NCBI GenBank assembly: GCA_937952975.1
Contig: CALFXX010000155.1
Coordinates: 1 to 64,000 of the forward strand
From: an uncultured Alcaligenaceae bacterium
GTDB taxonomy: Bacteria > Pseudomonadota > Gammaproteobacteria > Burkholderiales > Burkholderiaceae_B
Reading direction: 5' to 3'
Length of the DNA: 64,000 nucleotides
Position 1 is the stretch's first letter. Every line of letters starts with the position of its first letter. The translations under genes were made by a program, and so were the position numbers. The notes below the pieces were generated by a model. The model did no database searches. It was given only the letters and a program-made list of their open reading frames with translations, and had not been told where the DNA came from. Shown in pieces: positions 16,801-25,258 of the stretch.

Positions 16801-16884
16801 AATATCGCTGTGACCAGCCTGTGTCACTCAACATTTGAGGTGTGGTGACGTTCTCAAGGTCGCTCACTTCTAAACTGAGTCAAT

Positions 16885-17103
16885 ATGCATCCTGACGACA
16901 CGCTCGAAAAACGCTTGACCGAACTCGAAATCAAAGTGGGCTTAGCCGACGATTTAATCGATCAGCTCAACCAGACGATTTTCAGGCAACAACAGCAAAT
17001 TGAGTTTTTAGCTAAAGAGCTCGGCAGCCTTCGGCAACACATACCGCACGAACGCAATACGCAGTTACCAAGCCTGCGCGACGAACTACCGCCGCATTAT
17101 TAA
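16885..17103 (+). CDS. slyX: SlyX family protein
   Basis: This 72-residue protein is a long coiled coil followed by a proline-rich tail: LEKRLTELEIKVGLADDLIDQLNQ, then QQQQIEFLAKELGSLRQ, ending in LPSLRDELPPHY. That is the SlyX pattern (coiled coil then P-H-Y end). The function of SlyX is unknown in all organisms. It diverges from the GAPDH-arsJ operon and converges with a GST gene. Confidence 0.92.
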   Translation: MHPDDTLEKRLTELEIKVGLADDLIDQLNQTIFRQQQQIEFLAKELGSLRQHIPHERNTQLPSLRDELPPHY

Positions 17104-17114
17104 AACTGCGCTCG

Positions 17115-17160
17115 CCTGTGCTCGATTACCTGTGCTATCAATCACCTGTGCTCGAGCACA
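17115..17160. repeat. Three spaced CCTGTGCT repeats ending in a palindrome
   Basis: CCTGTGCT recurs at 17115-17122, 17129-17136 and 17145-17152; the last merges into the perfect palindrome TGTGCTCGAGCACA (17147-17160). The cluster starts 12 bases after the slyX stop codon, between convergent genes, with no T run. It may be a small repeat expansion or a weak 3' hairpin. Confidence 0.4.
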
Positions 17161-17206
17161 CAGCTTGATTCACTCGTGCACCGTTGCTTCACCCTGATGC
17201 GCTTAG

Positions 17207-17842
17207 TCAGTCAAGCGACCGGGCTAACGCCAGGTTCTTATCCATCACGGTCTTGAACAAGGGGCTTTGAACCCAGCCCTCAAGCCACGCTCGGGTCGCC
17301 GACCAGGCGCTTTGTGCAAACCAAGCAGCGTCCACCGCGGCAAATTGCCGAACAAACGGAAAAATCGCTACGTCGCTTAAACAAGCCGTTTGTCCGCTAA
17401 GATAAGGTGCGGCCGTCAAACGCCGTTCAAGCTCAATAATCAAACAGGCGAGTGCCTGCTCGCGATAATACTCAACACCACACTCTGGATACCGCTCGGC
17501 ATATTTATAACGATCAAGCCAATGCTTAAAGTCTGTATCGTTACACTGAACAAGCCTCAATTGCTCAGGCTGATCAGCCTGCAGCAACCACCCTTGCGGG
17601 TCATGCTGCCCAAGCGCCCAACGCATAATTGCCAGGCTTTCATCCAACACTAAGCCCTCTGTACCGTGCAGCACTGGCACCGTACCCTTGGGCGACACAG
17701 CCAGCATTGCGGCGGGCTTATCGCGCAAACTGATTTCGACTAAATCAACCTGCACCCCCGCACACCACAACGCCATGCGGGCGCGCATCGCGTAAGGGCA
17801 ACGGCGGTATGAATACAGCAGCGGTTTAGAAGGTGCTGGCAT
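17207..17842 (-). CDS. Glutathione S-transferase family protein
   Basis: The 211 residues show a thioredoxin-like N-domain with LYSYRRCPYAMRARMALW, a CPYA motif that resembles the redox-active site of glutaredoxin-like GSTs, then the cis-proline KGTVPVL and DESLAIMRW for glutathione contacts. The helical C-domain includes SDVAIFPFVRQF. The CPYA cysteine suggests thiol transferase (omega/lambda-like) activity rather than classical conjugation. It is monocistronic and converges with slyX. The region upstream (17843-17947) is short and shows nothing distinctive. Confidence 0.9.
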   Translation of the reverse strand: MPAPSKPLLYSYRRCPYAMRARMALWCAGVQVDLVEISLRDKPAAMLAVSPKGTVPVLHGTEGLVLDESLAIMRWALGQHDPQGWLLQADQPEQLRLVQCNDTDFKHWLDRYKYAERYPECGVEYYREQALACLIIELERRLTAAPYLSGQTACLSDVAIFPFVRQFAAVDAAWFAQSAWSATRAWLEGWVQSPLFKTVMDKNLALARSLD

Positions 17843-17947
17843 GGCGATTCTTTTGTGTAAACGGCAATGGTTTCAATCTCAGTCACGCGTCCGTCAGAGA
17901 CGCGCGGCTAAGCCATTGAACCTAGCCCCGACTAATATTGCCAGTTC

Positions 17948-19027
17948 TCAATCCAACTTCAATTTATAAGCCTTTGCCGCGGTGCCAAAGAACAACGCCT
18001 GCTTATCTGCAGCTGAATACTTAGCAGCCACGCGTTTAAAGGCGTTCCAGATCACGTGATAATCGACCGAGGCGCGATCAGGCGGAAAATTACTTTCAAA
18101 CATGCAACGCTGCGCGCCAAACGCTTCAATACATGAATCGAATAAAGGGCCCCACGCTGCAGCAAGTTGTGTTGAATCTGCGGGCTTAGCCAGTTTTTCA
18201 AAACCAAAGCCCAAATACGACATTCCTAAGCCACCTAGCTTGACGTACACATTCGGACATTTTGCCAAGTCGTTCATCAGGGCGCGCCACGTATCGGTAG
18301 TCTCTTTTTCTTTGGCAAGGTAGGTGCGAGTTTTGGCGATCAGTCCACCAATATGATTCAAGACAATGGTCGTATCAGGGTAGGTACGCGCAAGGTCGAT
18401 CACCTCAGGAATCTGGTGGTGATAAATCATCGCATCAAAACTTAGATTGCGCGGACCGAGTTCTGCGAAGCCTTTACGAAAATCTGGATCTGACATGAGC
18501 TTGGGCGGGATCAGGTAACGGCCGTTGTTGAGTTGCTCATCCGCATCCCATTTCGTGATTAGGCGAATACCTTTAAAACGTCCACCCGCCGCAGCAATTT
18601 GTGCATCAAGCAGTTTGCTGATTTCTTGTCCGTAGGTCAGATCAGCAGAACCCACAATACCAGCACAGACTTGCGTCTGACCATACATCTGGCTCGCAGC
18701 GATCGCAGCGATCCCATTCGCAAACTCAACTTCGCCTAAGCGCTCCATCATCTCAGGCCCCGTCTTACGATAGAACGCACCGCACTCAACAAACACTGAA
18801 CCCACGATGTTATGCCCCGACTGCGCTTCGGCCATAAACTCTTGCAGCAAATAGGTTTGACCATGGCGATCCCACAGATGATGGTGCGGATCGATGATGG
18901 GTAACTCAGGTTCAATGATTGCCTCTTGGTGCGACGCACGCCAGGCCGAGTTATCTGGGGCTGCATGCACGGCAATCGGAGTGCCATCTGGGTTCGTCGT
19001 TGGGCGTAGTTTTAATTTTGAAGGCAT
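17948..19027 (-). CDS. TIM-barrel amidohydrolase, COG3618 (dicarboxylate lactonase-like)
   Basis: This 359-residue hydrolase carries the family motifs IIDPHHHLWDRHG near residue 45, VLNHIGG in the middle and MFESNFPPDR at about 310. Relatives include 2-pyrone-4,6-dicarboxylate lactonase and fuconolactonase, which open lactone rings during aromatic or sugar breakdown. Sequence alone does not fix the substrate. It diverges from an enolase-superfamily gene (188 bases apart), and such pairs are common in sugar-acid pathways. A second, distinct member of the family lies at 51142-52071. Confidence 0.87.
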   Translation of the reverse strand: MPSKLKLRPTTNPDGTPIAVHAAPDNSAWRASHQEAIIEPELPIIDPHHHLWDRHGQTYLLQEFMAEAQSGHNIVGSVFVECGAFYRKTGPEMMERLGEVEFANGIAAIAASQMYGQTQVCAGIVGSADLTYGQEISKLLDAQIAAAGGRFKGIRLITKWDADEQLNNGRYLIPPKLMSDPDFRKGFAELGPRNLSFDAMIYHHQIPEVIDLARTYPDTTIVLNHIGGLIAKTRTYLAKEKETTDTWRALMNDLAKCPNVYVKLGGLGMSYLGFGFEKLAKPADSTQLAAAWGPLFDSCIEAFGAQRCMFESNFPPDRASVDYHVIWNAFKRVAAKYSAADKQALFFGTAAKAYKLKLD

Positions 19028-19215
19028 TTGTCTCTCTCTGTTGAGTCATCGATGAGTCAATTTATCAGAGAAGTGACCCGCTGCAAACGCAGCCACCTAA
19101 ATGTTGTGCTCGCTAGCTAGGTGAACTCTTAAGTAGCACAATGCTGCACCGCAGCGTATGACTCGCTGTTATCCTACAAATATTCAATGTCTCAAAGACA
19201 GGATTTCAACGAATC

Positions 19216-20328
19216 ATGAAAATCACCGCCATCGCAACCTCTGTGATCTCGATCCCCTTCACAATGGATGGACCGCATAACCGCTTCGCTGGCCAACTTT
19301 GGGATCACCTTGAGATCTTGCTGGTCAAGGTCGAAACCGAAGACGGCTTGGTAGGCTGGGGCGAAGCCTTTGGTCACGCCGCGATTGCATCGACCAAAGC
19401 GGCCATCGATTCGATCATCGCTCCCTTGGTACTTGGGCGTGATGCGACCGATATCAACGGGTTGACCCGTTCGGTGCTACATGGCACACATCTCTTGGGC
19501 CGTAACGGATCTTTTGTCTATGGCTTTTCTGGGATTGAAATCGCTTTATGGGACTTAGCCGGCAAGCGCGCCAAACAACCCGTCTGGCAGCTACTCGGCG
19601 GGCCCGCGCGCAAAGAGCTTGATACGTATGCGAGCTTGCTTTGCTACACAGACCCCGCACTCGTTGCCCAAAACGTCTCTAAAGCGGCAAGCCAAGGCTA
19701 TCGTTTCATTAAGCTGCACGAGGTCACGCGCGAAGCGACGCTGGCGGCCATCCAGGCGCCGGGTGCCGAGAACGCCAAAATCATGCTCGATGTGAATTGC
19801 GCGTGGCTACCCGTCAAGGCACGCGAGATGGCGCAGTCTCTGGCTCTGGACGGTCTACTGTGGCTCGAAGAACCGGTCTGGCCACCCGAAGACGTGCATA
19901 GTTTGGCGAGCGTCCGAGCCAAGGGAGTACCGATTGCTGCAGGCGAAAACGTTGCAGGGCTGTTCGGTTTTAAGACTCTCATTGAGGCGCATGCAATCGA
20001 CATTGCGCAGCCCAGTGTGACCAAAGTCGGTGGCATTGGCGAGATGGTCAAAGTCATTCATTATTGCCAGGCCAACGGTATTGAGGTGTATCCACACTGC
20101 CCCTACTTTGGCCCTGGCTTGCTCGCCAGCTATCACGTGGCCTCGGCCTTGATCGAGCAACCATTGATTGAAATCTTATGGATCGACATGCAAGACAATC
20201 CGTTTGATCCTTGGGTGCGCAGCACAGGCGGCAAGGTGCAACTGCCCCAAGGCTCTGGCTTGGGCGTAGACCCTGACCCGGCAATACTGAAGCGTTACCT
20301 GAAGGGCGATGTCGTACGGACGTCCTGA
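19216..20328 (+). CDS. Enolase-superfamily enzyme (mandelate racemase / muconate lactonizing type)
   Basis: This 370-residue enzyme has an N-terminal capping domain and a barrel. The motifs include Lys166-x-His168 (FIKLHE) on the second strand; metal ligands Asp193 (LDVNCAW), Glu219/220 (WLEEPVW) and Glu245 (AAGEN); then KVGGIGEM around 271 and His295 in YPHCPYFGP. The K-x-H pattern and the late His point to a mandelate-racemase-subgroup acid-sugar dehydratase or racemase. The substrate is not assignable. Only 188 bases separate it from the divergent COG3618 hydrolase, a plausible partner for the lactone of the same sugar acid. Confidence 0.88.
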   Translation: MKITAIATSVISIPFTMDGPHNRFAGQLWDHLEILLVKVETEDGLVGWGEAFGHAAIASTKAAIDSIIAPLVLGRDATDINGLTRSVLHGTHLLGRNGSFVYGFSGIEIALWDLAGKRAKQPVWQLLGGPARKELDTYASLLCYTDPALVAQNVSKAASQGYRFIKLHEVTREATLAAIQAPGAENAKIMLDVNCAWLPVKAREMAQSLALDGLLWLEEPVWPPEDVHSLASVRAKGVPIAAGENVAGLFGFKTLIEAHAIDIAQPSVTKVGGIGEMVKVIHYCQANGIEVYPHCPYFGPGLLASYHVASALIEQPLIEILWIDMQDNPFDPWVRSTGGKVQLPQGSGLGVDPDPAILKRYLKGDVVRTS

Positions 20329-20422
20329 CCTGCTGGCCGTTCGCTAAACATACTCTAAACCTTACGCAAGAACTCAGAACGATCTGATGGGTCAACGTCG
20401 ATCTCGATCCCTGCCCGAGTCT

Positions 20423-21016
20423 TTAACCGATGGTCAGTAGACCGGTCGCTCCAAGCGCAGCACCCGTCAATAACAACCAAAACATATTGATTTTGGTGCG
20501 CGCCACAAGAACCGTTGTAGCGGTAGTCAACGCCCATAAAGGCCAATCCCGAGCAGCCTCGGTGTTACCGGTTGCCAGCATCCAACCTGACGCAATTAAC
20601 AGCGCAATCACGATCGGCCCCATACCAAGTTTGAACGCGCGCACGGCGATCAGCTCGCGATTTTTATAGACCCACTTCGCGGTCACAAAAATCAGCGTAC
20701 AGCTGGGCAACAGCATCCCCACCATGCATAACACGGCAGAAAACATGCCAGCCAACATGCCACCAGCGTTAAAACCAATGTTCCAGCCAAGTAACGCCAC
20801 AAACAAAACGTTAGGTCCGGGCGCTGCCTGCGCGATCACCACCGACGCACTAAATTGCGGGTCAGTGAGCCAGTGCTGTTGCGTGACCAGATAGTGATGA
20901 ATCTCAGGTAGCAGCACCAACGGACCACCAATCGAACTCACCGAAAACAAAAAGAAATGCGTTAAGAGCTCAAACCAATCGGACCACTGCATCACGAAAC
21001 TTAACGGAGCGTTCAT
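20423..21016 (-). CDS. Chromate transporter, second half (CHR domain protein)
   Basis: The 197 residues form one CHR domain with about six helices. Typical features are FSVSSIGGPLVLLPEIHHYLV and QAAPGPNVLFVALLGWNIGF; the PGP-N motif is the domain hallmark. It is the downstream member of a split two-gene ChrA: the upstream half (21013-21588) overlaps it by 4 bases, so both halves are made together and probably form a heterodimer. Short-chain CHR pairs export chromate or act in sulfate/oxyanion transport. Confidence 0.88.
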   Translation of the reverse strand: MNAPLSFVMQWSDWFELLTHFFLFSVSSIGGPLVLLPEIHHYLVTQQHWLTDPQFSASVVIAQAAPGPNVLFVALLGWNIGFNAGGMLAGMFSAVLCMVGMLLPSCTLIFVTAKWVYKNRELIAVRAFKLGMGPIVIALLIASGWMLATGNTEAARDWPLWALTTATTVLVARTKINMFWLLLTGAALGATGLLTIG

Positions 21017-21588
21017 GGCTTGCCCCGCAACTTAAGGAAGGTCAGCACATAACCCAAGCCGCCCAAGCCCAACATGACATAAACCAAACGCCAGTGCAGT
21101 AACGCAACACCCGCAAAACTTAAACTGGCGAGAATCAAACACACCGGCACGCCTAGAGGATTGGTTTTCAAGGCAGTCAGCAGTTTTAAACCCGTAGCAA
21201 TGAACAACCCCGCGGCGACCGCGCCCATACCACGTAAGGCATTGATGACATGAGGGTCAGTGCCGAATTTCGCATAGGCCAAGGCCATCACGGCGATCGT
21301 GAAAGAAGGTAAAAAAAACATACCGGCAACTGAGACGATAGCGCCGCGCAAACCAAAATAGCGCGACCCCACCATGATGCTTAGATTCAAGGCGGGTGGA
21401 CCAGGCATGGTACGGGCAACCGCCCACTCTTCAACAAACTCGGCGCGCGTGAGCCACTTTTTACGCTCAACTAACTCGCGCTCCATGTAGGCCAGCACAC
21501 CGCCAAATCCCTGTATCGCTAACAGCGTAAAAGAAACAAATAAGTCTTTAAGCGACTCAGGTTGTGGTCGCGCAGAAGGTGTTGTCAT
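21013..21588 (-). CDS. Chromate transporter, first half (CHR domain protein)
   Basis: The 191 residues are the other CHR domain: FVSFTLLAIQGFGGVLAYMERELVERKKWLT then EEWAVARTMPGPPALNLSIMVG, the usual G-F-G-G and MPGP-N-L-S marks. It is cotranscribed with and overlaps the second half. In long-chain ChrA both domains are fused in one protein of about 400 residues; here they are separate, the short-chain heterodimer form. No chrB regulator gene is seen nearby. Confidence 0.9.
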   Translation of the reverse strand: MTTPSARPQPESLKDLFVSFTLLAIQGFGGVLAYMERELVERKKWLTRAEFVEEWAVARTMPGPPALNLSIMVGSRYFGLRGAIVSVAGMFFLPSFTIAVMALAYAKFGTDPHVINALRGMGAVAAGLFIATGLKLLTALKTNPLGVPVCLILASLSFAGVALLHWRLVYVMLGLGGLGYVLTFLKLRGKP

Positions 21589-21744
21589 GTTGCAAGTGGC
21601 AGGTTGAATAAATAAAGAAGCTTGGCAGAATCACGGGCATAAAGTTAAGAGCGTGTCGCGCTTTCGCATGGAGATTGCGTTGCGCACTCAACCTCTGAGT
21701 GCGCAACGACTTCAAGCTTAGCGTGCGTTGTGATAGTTACAACA

Positions 21745-23118
21745 TCACCGATGTAGTTGCCTCATTAAGGCGGCTAACTCAGATACAGAATGATTCTCAA
21801 ACGACAGCAAGAGCGCAAGAATCGCCTCAACCAACTGGGGATCTTGCCCCTCAGCGTTATGGCGAAACTTAGCAATGATGTCTTCGTCAGAGGCTGGATT
21901 TTCAGGTTCGCCCTTTGCCAAGGGGACATCGATTGTATGCACAGCACCCGCTTTGCTTTTAATCACCATCGAAGCGCCACGCTGGCTCGGATAGGCCTTT
22001 GCCCAACCGTCATCCAGTCTTGAAGTAATACGCGAGGCCAACCCCTGAATGTCGGCGTTCGTCACGACCGACGGCACGTAACGATCTTCGCCAACATCGC
22101 CGTAATAGGCAGCCATCGCCACAGAGTATTTAATACTGAACTTAGCTCCCTCAGCGGTATCTGGCATTTCGGTTGCGCCGCAAAAGCTTACTGCAACGGG
22201 GTAAGTTGCGACATCGACGCTTTCAATATCGGCAAAAGCCAATTTATTCTCTTTCATCACCGTCAAGACACCGTCGGCAGCTGGGTGAATATGACGACAG
22301 GCCGCGTGCAACTTGATATATTGATCTGCCAAATAAAAGTGTTTGCCAAGCTCTTCAAAGAGTGTCTCAAGATGGATCTCGTCGGCCATCGCTTTAAAGA
22401 GGCCTTTCTCACCCTCAAGCGCAGTCATCGGGCCATTCGCACCGCGCTTAGCCAAATCCACCGATAGCACACCAGCCATCGCAGCCTTTCCTGGATGCAA
22501 CGGCTTGACCATCGCACCTTCAACCAAGATTTGTAACAAGCCGGCGCCCTGCAAGCTTGCAATGCCCAGCGCGCTTGTGAGTTGCTCTTTACCTAACTTC
22601 GCCAACACGCCACAAGCCGCTGCGGCCCCCAACACACCCAAGGTGCCTGTCGTATGAAAGCCTCGATTCAAATGCGACGGATTCATCGCCTTTGAAATGC
22701 GATTGACGATGTCATAACCCAAAATCATCGACAACAAAAAAGACTTGCCATCCGCCTGCTGGGTCTCAGCGTAGGCTAAGGCCGCGGGGATGACAGCGAC
22801 ACCCGCATGCACACCGCCAAAACGATAGCCGTCATCCATATCCAAGGCATGCGCAGTCACGCCATTACCTAAGGCCGCATGGATGGCGGGCACCTTCTCT
22901 TTGAAACCAAACAAGGTGGCATCTTCAGTGCCGCGCAAGCTCGACAGATAATCGATCATCATGCGTGGAAAGTCCATCTTCAAGCCAGCAATGGACACGC
23001 CAATTAAATCGATCGTCAACAACTTCGCTTTGTGCACCACCTCGGGGGGCACATCTTTAAATTGAGTCTTACAAAATAGCTCAGAAAACGTTTGCAAAAT
23101 TGTCTGTTCTTTACTCAT
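21745..23118 (-). CDS. MmgE/PrpD family protein
   Basis: This 457-residue protein has the all-helical lid domain and the conserved central motifs ALGNGVTAHALDMDDGYRFGGVHAG, NPSHLNRGFHTTGTLGVLGAAAACG and KPLHPGKAAMAGVLS. The family includes 2-methylcitrate dehydratase PrpD, cis-aconitate decarboxylase and many unassigned enzymes. No methylcitrate-cycle genes are near. The next gene, with a 27-base gap, is a Bug receptor; pairs of MmgE/PrpD with TctC-type receptors are common in Alcaligenaceae and suggest that the receptor binds the substrate of this enzyme (inference). Confidence 0.88.
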   Translation of the reverse strand: MSKEQTILQTFSELFCKTQFKDVPPEVVHKAKLLTIDLIGVSIAGLKMDFPRMMIDYLSSLRGTEDATLFGFKEKVPAIHAALGNGVTAHALDMDDGYRFGGVHAGVAVIPAALAYAETQQADGKSFLLSMILGYDIVNRISKAMNPSHLNRGFHTTGTLGVLGAAAACGVLAKLGKEQLTSALGIASLQGAGLLQILVEGAMVKPLHPGKAAMAGVLSVDLAKRGANGPMTALEGEKGLFKAMADEIHLETLFEELGKHFYLADQYIKLHAACRHIHPAADGVLTVMKENKLAFADIESVDVATYPVAVSFCGATEMPDTAEGAKFSIKYSVAMAAYYGDVGEDRYVPSVVTNADIQGLASRITSRLDDGWAKAYPSQRGASMVIKSKAGAVHTIDVPLAKGEPENPASDEDIIAKFRHNAEGQDPQLVEAILALLLSFENHSVSELAALMRQLHR

Positions 23119-23145
23119 GTCTCGGCTCCATACTGAATTTTTTCT

Positions 23146-24192
23146 CTAGTTGACCTGAATGCGCCCTGTTCGCGCAACTTGTTTCCAACGCTCGACTTCG
23201 TGTTTGACATACTCGGCTGTCTGCTGCGGGGTAAGTGCCGTGGGTTCGGCACCCTCTTTAGCGAACAAAGCAAGCATATCGGGTTCGGCGCTCACACTGC
23301 GAATCGCCTCGTTCAAACCATTGATGACATGGTCTGGCGTTTTAGCAGGCGCAAATACAACCCACCATACATCCACCTCATACCCAGGCAAGGTTTCGGC
23401 AATCGCAGGGACACCAGGAAAAAATTTTGAACGCTCAAGCGACGTCACCCCAATTGGCCGCACCAAATCCGCCTTGAGCTGGCCGCCCACCGAGGCAAGC
23501 GTCGTAATCATGTAATCAATGTTGCCGCCGATCATATTGGTGACCGCACCATTGATCCCTTGATACGGAACGTGCAGTGCTCGTGTATCCGAGAGCGACT
23601 TAAAGTGTTCAACGCTCAACTGTCCGATCGAGCCCATTCCGGCCGAACTGTAATTGACTGTATTGTTTGTCTCTTTGGTTGCTGCGATAAGTTGTGCCAC
23701 GTTCTGATAAGGTGTCTTGTTGCCCACAATCAGAACCATAGCCCCCTTTGCAACCAGGGCGACAGGCTTAAACGAAGTAATCGGATCAAAGGGCAGATTA
23801 GCGCGTACGGCCGCGTTGGTCGCAAACGAAGTAGATATCAACAGTAAGGCTGAACCATCAGGTTCGGCACGCGCCACCAGATCCGAACCGATACTCCCTC
23901 CAGCACCGGGTTTATTTTCAACAACGATAGTATTTGATAGCTTGATCGCTAATTTTTGTGCCAATGCACGCGCATAAACATCATTACTGCCACCCGGTGA
24001 AAACGGAACGACAAATTTCATCAGCTTAGGAAGCGTGCTTGGTTGCGCACTGATGACGACCTTAAGAGTTGAGCTTTGCTGGGCACGTACCGTTGGTAGG
24101 TGAGTCAGAAAGCAGAAGACCGCAACACAAAGCGTCACCGACCAACATAGCCATCCTCGATACGGCACTTTAAACATCATTACGTTTCGCAT
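23146..24192 (-). CDS. Bug-type tripartite tricarboxylate receptor (TctC family)
   Basis: The protein has 348 residues. A signal sequence runs over about residues 12-36, then an unusually long linker precedes KFVVPFSPGGSNDVYARALAQKL, VVENKPGAGGSIGSD (the conserved N-K-P-G-A-G-G) and the LHVPYQG strand. Bug receptors bind carboxylates or amides in the periplasm. There is no TctA/TctB permease in the window. The ATG at 24192 lies inside the upstream K+-channel gene (23-base overlap); ATGs at 24180 and 24177 would shrink the overlap. Its short gap to the MmgE/PrpD gene indicates an operon. Confidence 0.9.
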   Translation of the reverse strand: MRNVMMFKVPYRGWLCWSVTLCVAVFCFLTHLPTVRAQQSSTLKVVISAQPSTLPKLMKFVVPFSPGGSNDVYARALAQKLAIKLSNTIVVENKPGAGGSIGSDLVARAEPDGSALLLISTSFATNAAVRANLPFDPITSFKPVALVAKGAMVLIVGNKTPYQNVAQLIAATKETNNTVNYSSAGMGSIGQLSVEHFKSLSDTRALHVPYQGINGAVTNMIGGNIDYMITTLASVGGQLKADLVRPIGVTSLERSKFFPGVPAIAETLPGYEVDVWWVVFAPAKTPDHVINGLNEAIRSVSAEPDMLALFAKEGAEPTALTPQQTAEYVKHEVERWKQVARTGRIQVN

Positions 24193-24625
24193 CTATCCAG
24201 TATTTTTGCATTTCAATAAACAAGAAAGATGCCGACCAAGTAATTAGAATTAGACCCGTTAACGCCTCAACGCCGGTGAGGTAACGGACGTAGCCTTGCG
24301 CAACGAAATCACCGTAACCCACAGTCGTAAAGGTAATGAAAGACAAATACACGCAATCAAGAAAAAAGCCATGACCAGCCGTGGTGCCGACCACAGTTCC
24401 CATGCCGGAAACCTGTAACGATAAAAAATAGCCTAGCGCAAACAACCAAATCTCAATCACGTGGGTCATAAAAATCACACCCACCCCTAATAAAACTCTA
24501 AACCTTGGGGCGATGTGCGCGATGCGTGGAAGTTTTCGATCGAGCAAAAACAAAACCTCATAGTGGATCAGGATGGCTCCGGACACCAAAAGGGTATTCA
24601 ACACAAAAGCTAAGAAAAGCATCAT
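24170..24625 (-). CDS. Small K+ channel-like membrane protein (ion-channel 2 domain)
   Basis: This 151-residue protein has two N-terminal hydrophobic segments (about 2-27 and 42-70), a pore helix and the K+ selectivity filter TVGYGD at 101-106, and a final helix at about 117-138. It fits small bacterial two-pore-helix channels of the Ion_trans_2 type. No RCK or other cytoplasmic regulatory domain follows. The last 23 bases overlap the Bug receptor gene, so the two may be translationally coupled; a functional link is not obvious. The upstream ybaK gene is 104 bases away on the same strand. Confidence 0.87.
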   Translation of the reverse strand: MMLFLAFVLNTLLVSGAILIHYEVLFLLDRKLPRIAHIAPRFRVLLGVGVIFMTHVIEIWLFALGYFLSLQVSGMGTVVGTTAGHGFFLDCVYLSFITFTTVGYGDFVAQGYVRYLTGVEALTGLILITWSASFLFIEMQKYWIDAKRNDV

Positions 24626-24729
24626 GAGTTCATCTTACAAGATTCGCGATCAGGACAACGCCTATTTAAGCGGATGCTGAATGTCTGCCGATACCCGTAA
24701 GCAATGATCCTCTGACACATCGGCGGTCT

Positions 24730-25227
24730 CTATTCAGACATATCCAGGGCACAGTCTACCGCCTGCGCGTTGAGCAACGTCACGCAGATAGATGGGTCAA
24801 TTCCGACTAAGTAACCGCGCCGACCACCATTAATACAGATGCGCGAAAGACCAAGGATGCTGCGCTCGATGTAAACCGGCATCTTGCGACGCGTACCAAA
24901 AGGTGAGGTGCCGCCCACTAAAAAGCCACTGTGGCGATTGGCCACCTCTGGCTTGCAGGGCGCAACGGATTTGGCCCCTATTTGTCTGGCTAGATTTTTG
25001 GTCGAGACGGTTTTGTTGCCGTGCATCAGAACAATCAAGGGCTCAGCGGCTTCGTTTTGCATCACCAGCGTCTTGACCACTGAAAAAGGATCAAGTCCCA
25101 AGGCCTGCGCGCTATGTTGAGCCCCACCATGTTCAAGATATTCGTATGGGTGTTCAGTAAATTCAATGCCGTGCGCTTTCAAAAAAGCCGTTGCAGGCGT
25201 TTCACTGACATGTACTTTTTTTGCCAT
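24730..25227 (-). CDS. ybaK: YbaK/EbsC family Cys-tRNA deacylase
   Basis: The 165 residues show the YbaK pattern: ATAFLKAHGIEFTEHPYEY, LGLDPFSVVKTLVMQ, the key lysine region MHGNKTVSTKNLAR, then GGTSPFGTRRKMPVYIE and the C-terminal INGGRRGYLVGIDP. YbaK hydrolyses Cys-tRNA(Pro) made in error by prolyl-tRNA synthetase. The protein is full-length. It is followed 31 bases upstream (on the same strand) by the lytic transglycosylase gene stop, so the transglycosylase and ybaK are likely one transcript. Confidence 0.94.
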   Translation of the reverse strand: MAKKVHVSETPATAFLKAHGIEFTEHPYEYLEHGGAQHSAQALGLDPFSVVKTLVMQNEAAEPLIVLMHGNKTVSTKNLARQIGAKSVAPCKPEVANRHSGFLVGGTSPFGTRRKMPVYIERSILGLSRICINGGRRGYLVGIDPSICVTLLNAQAVDCALDMSE

Positions 25228-25258
25228 TTAACGTTTCCAACGTAACGTGTCACACATA

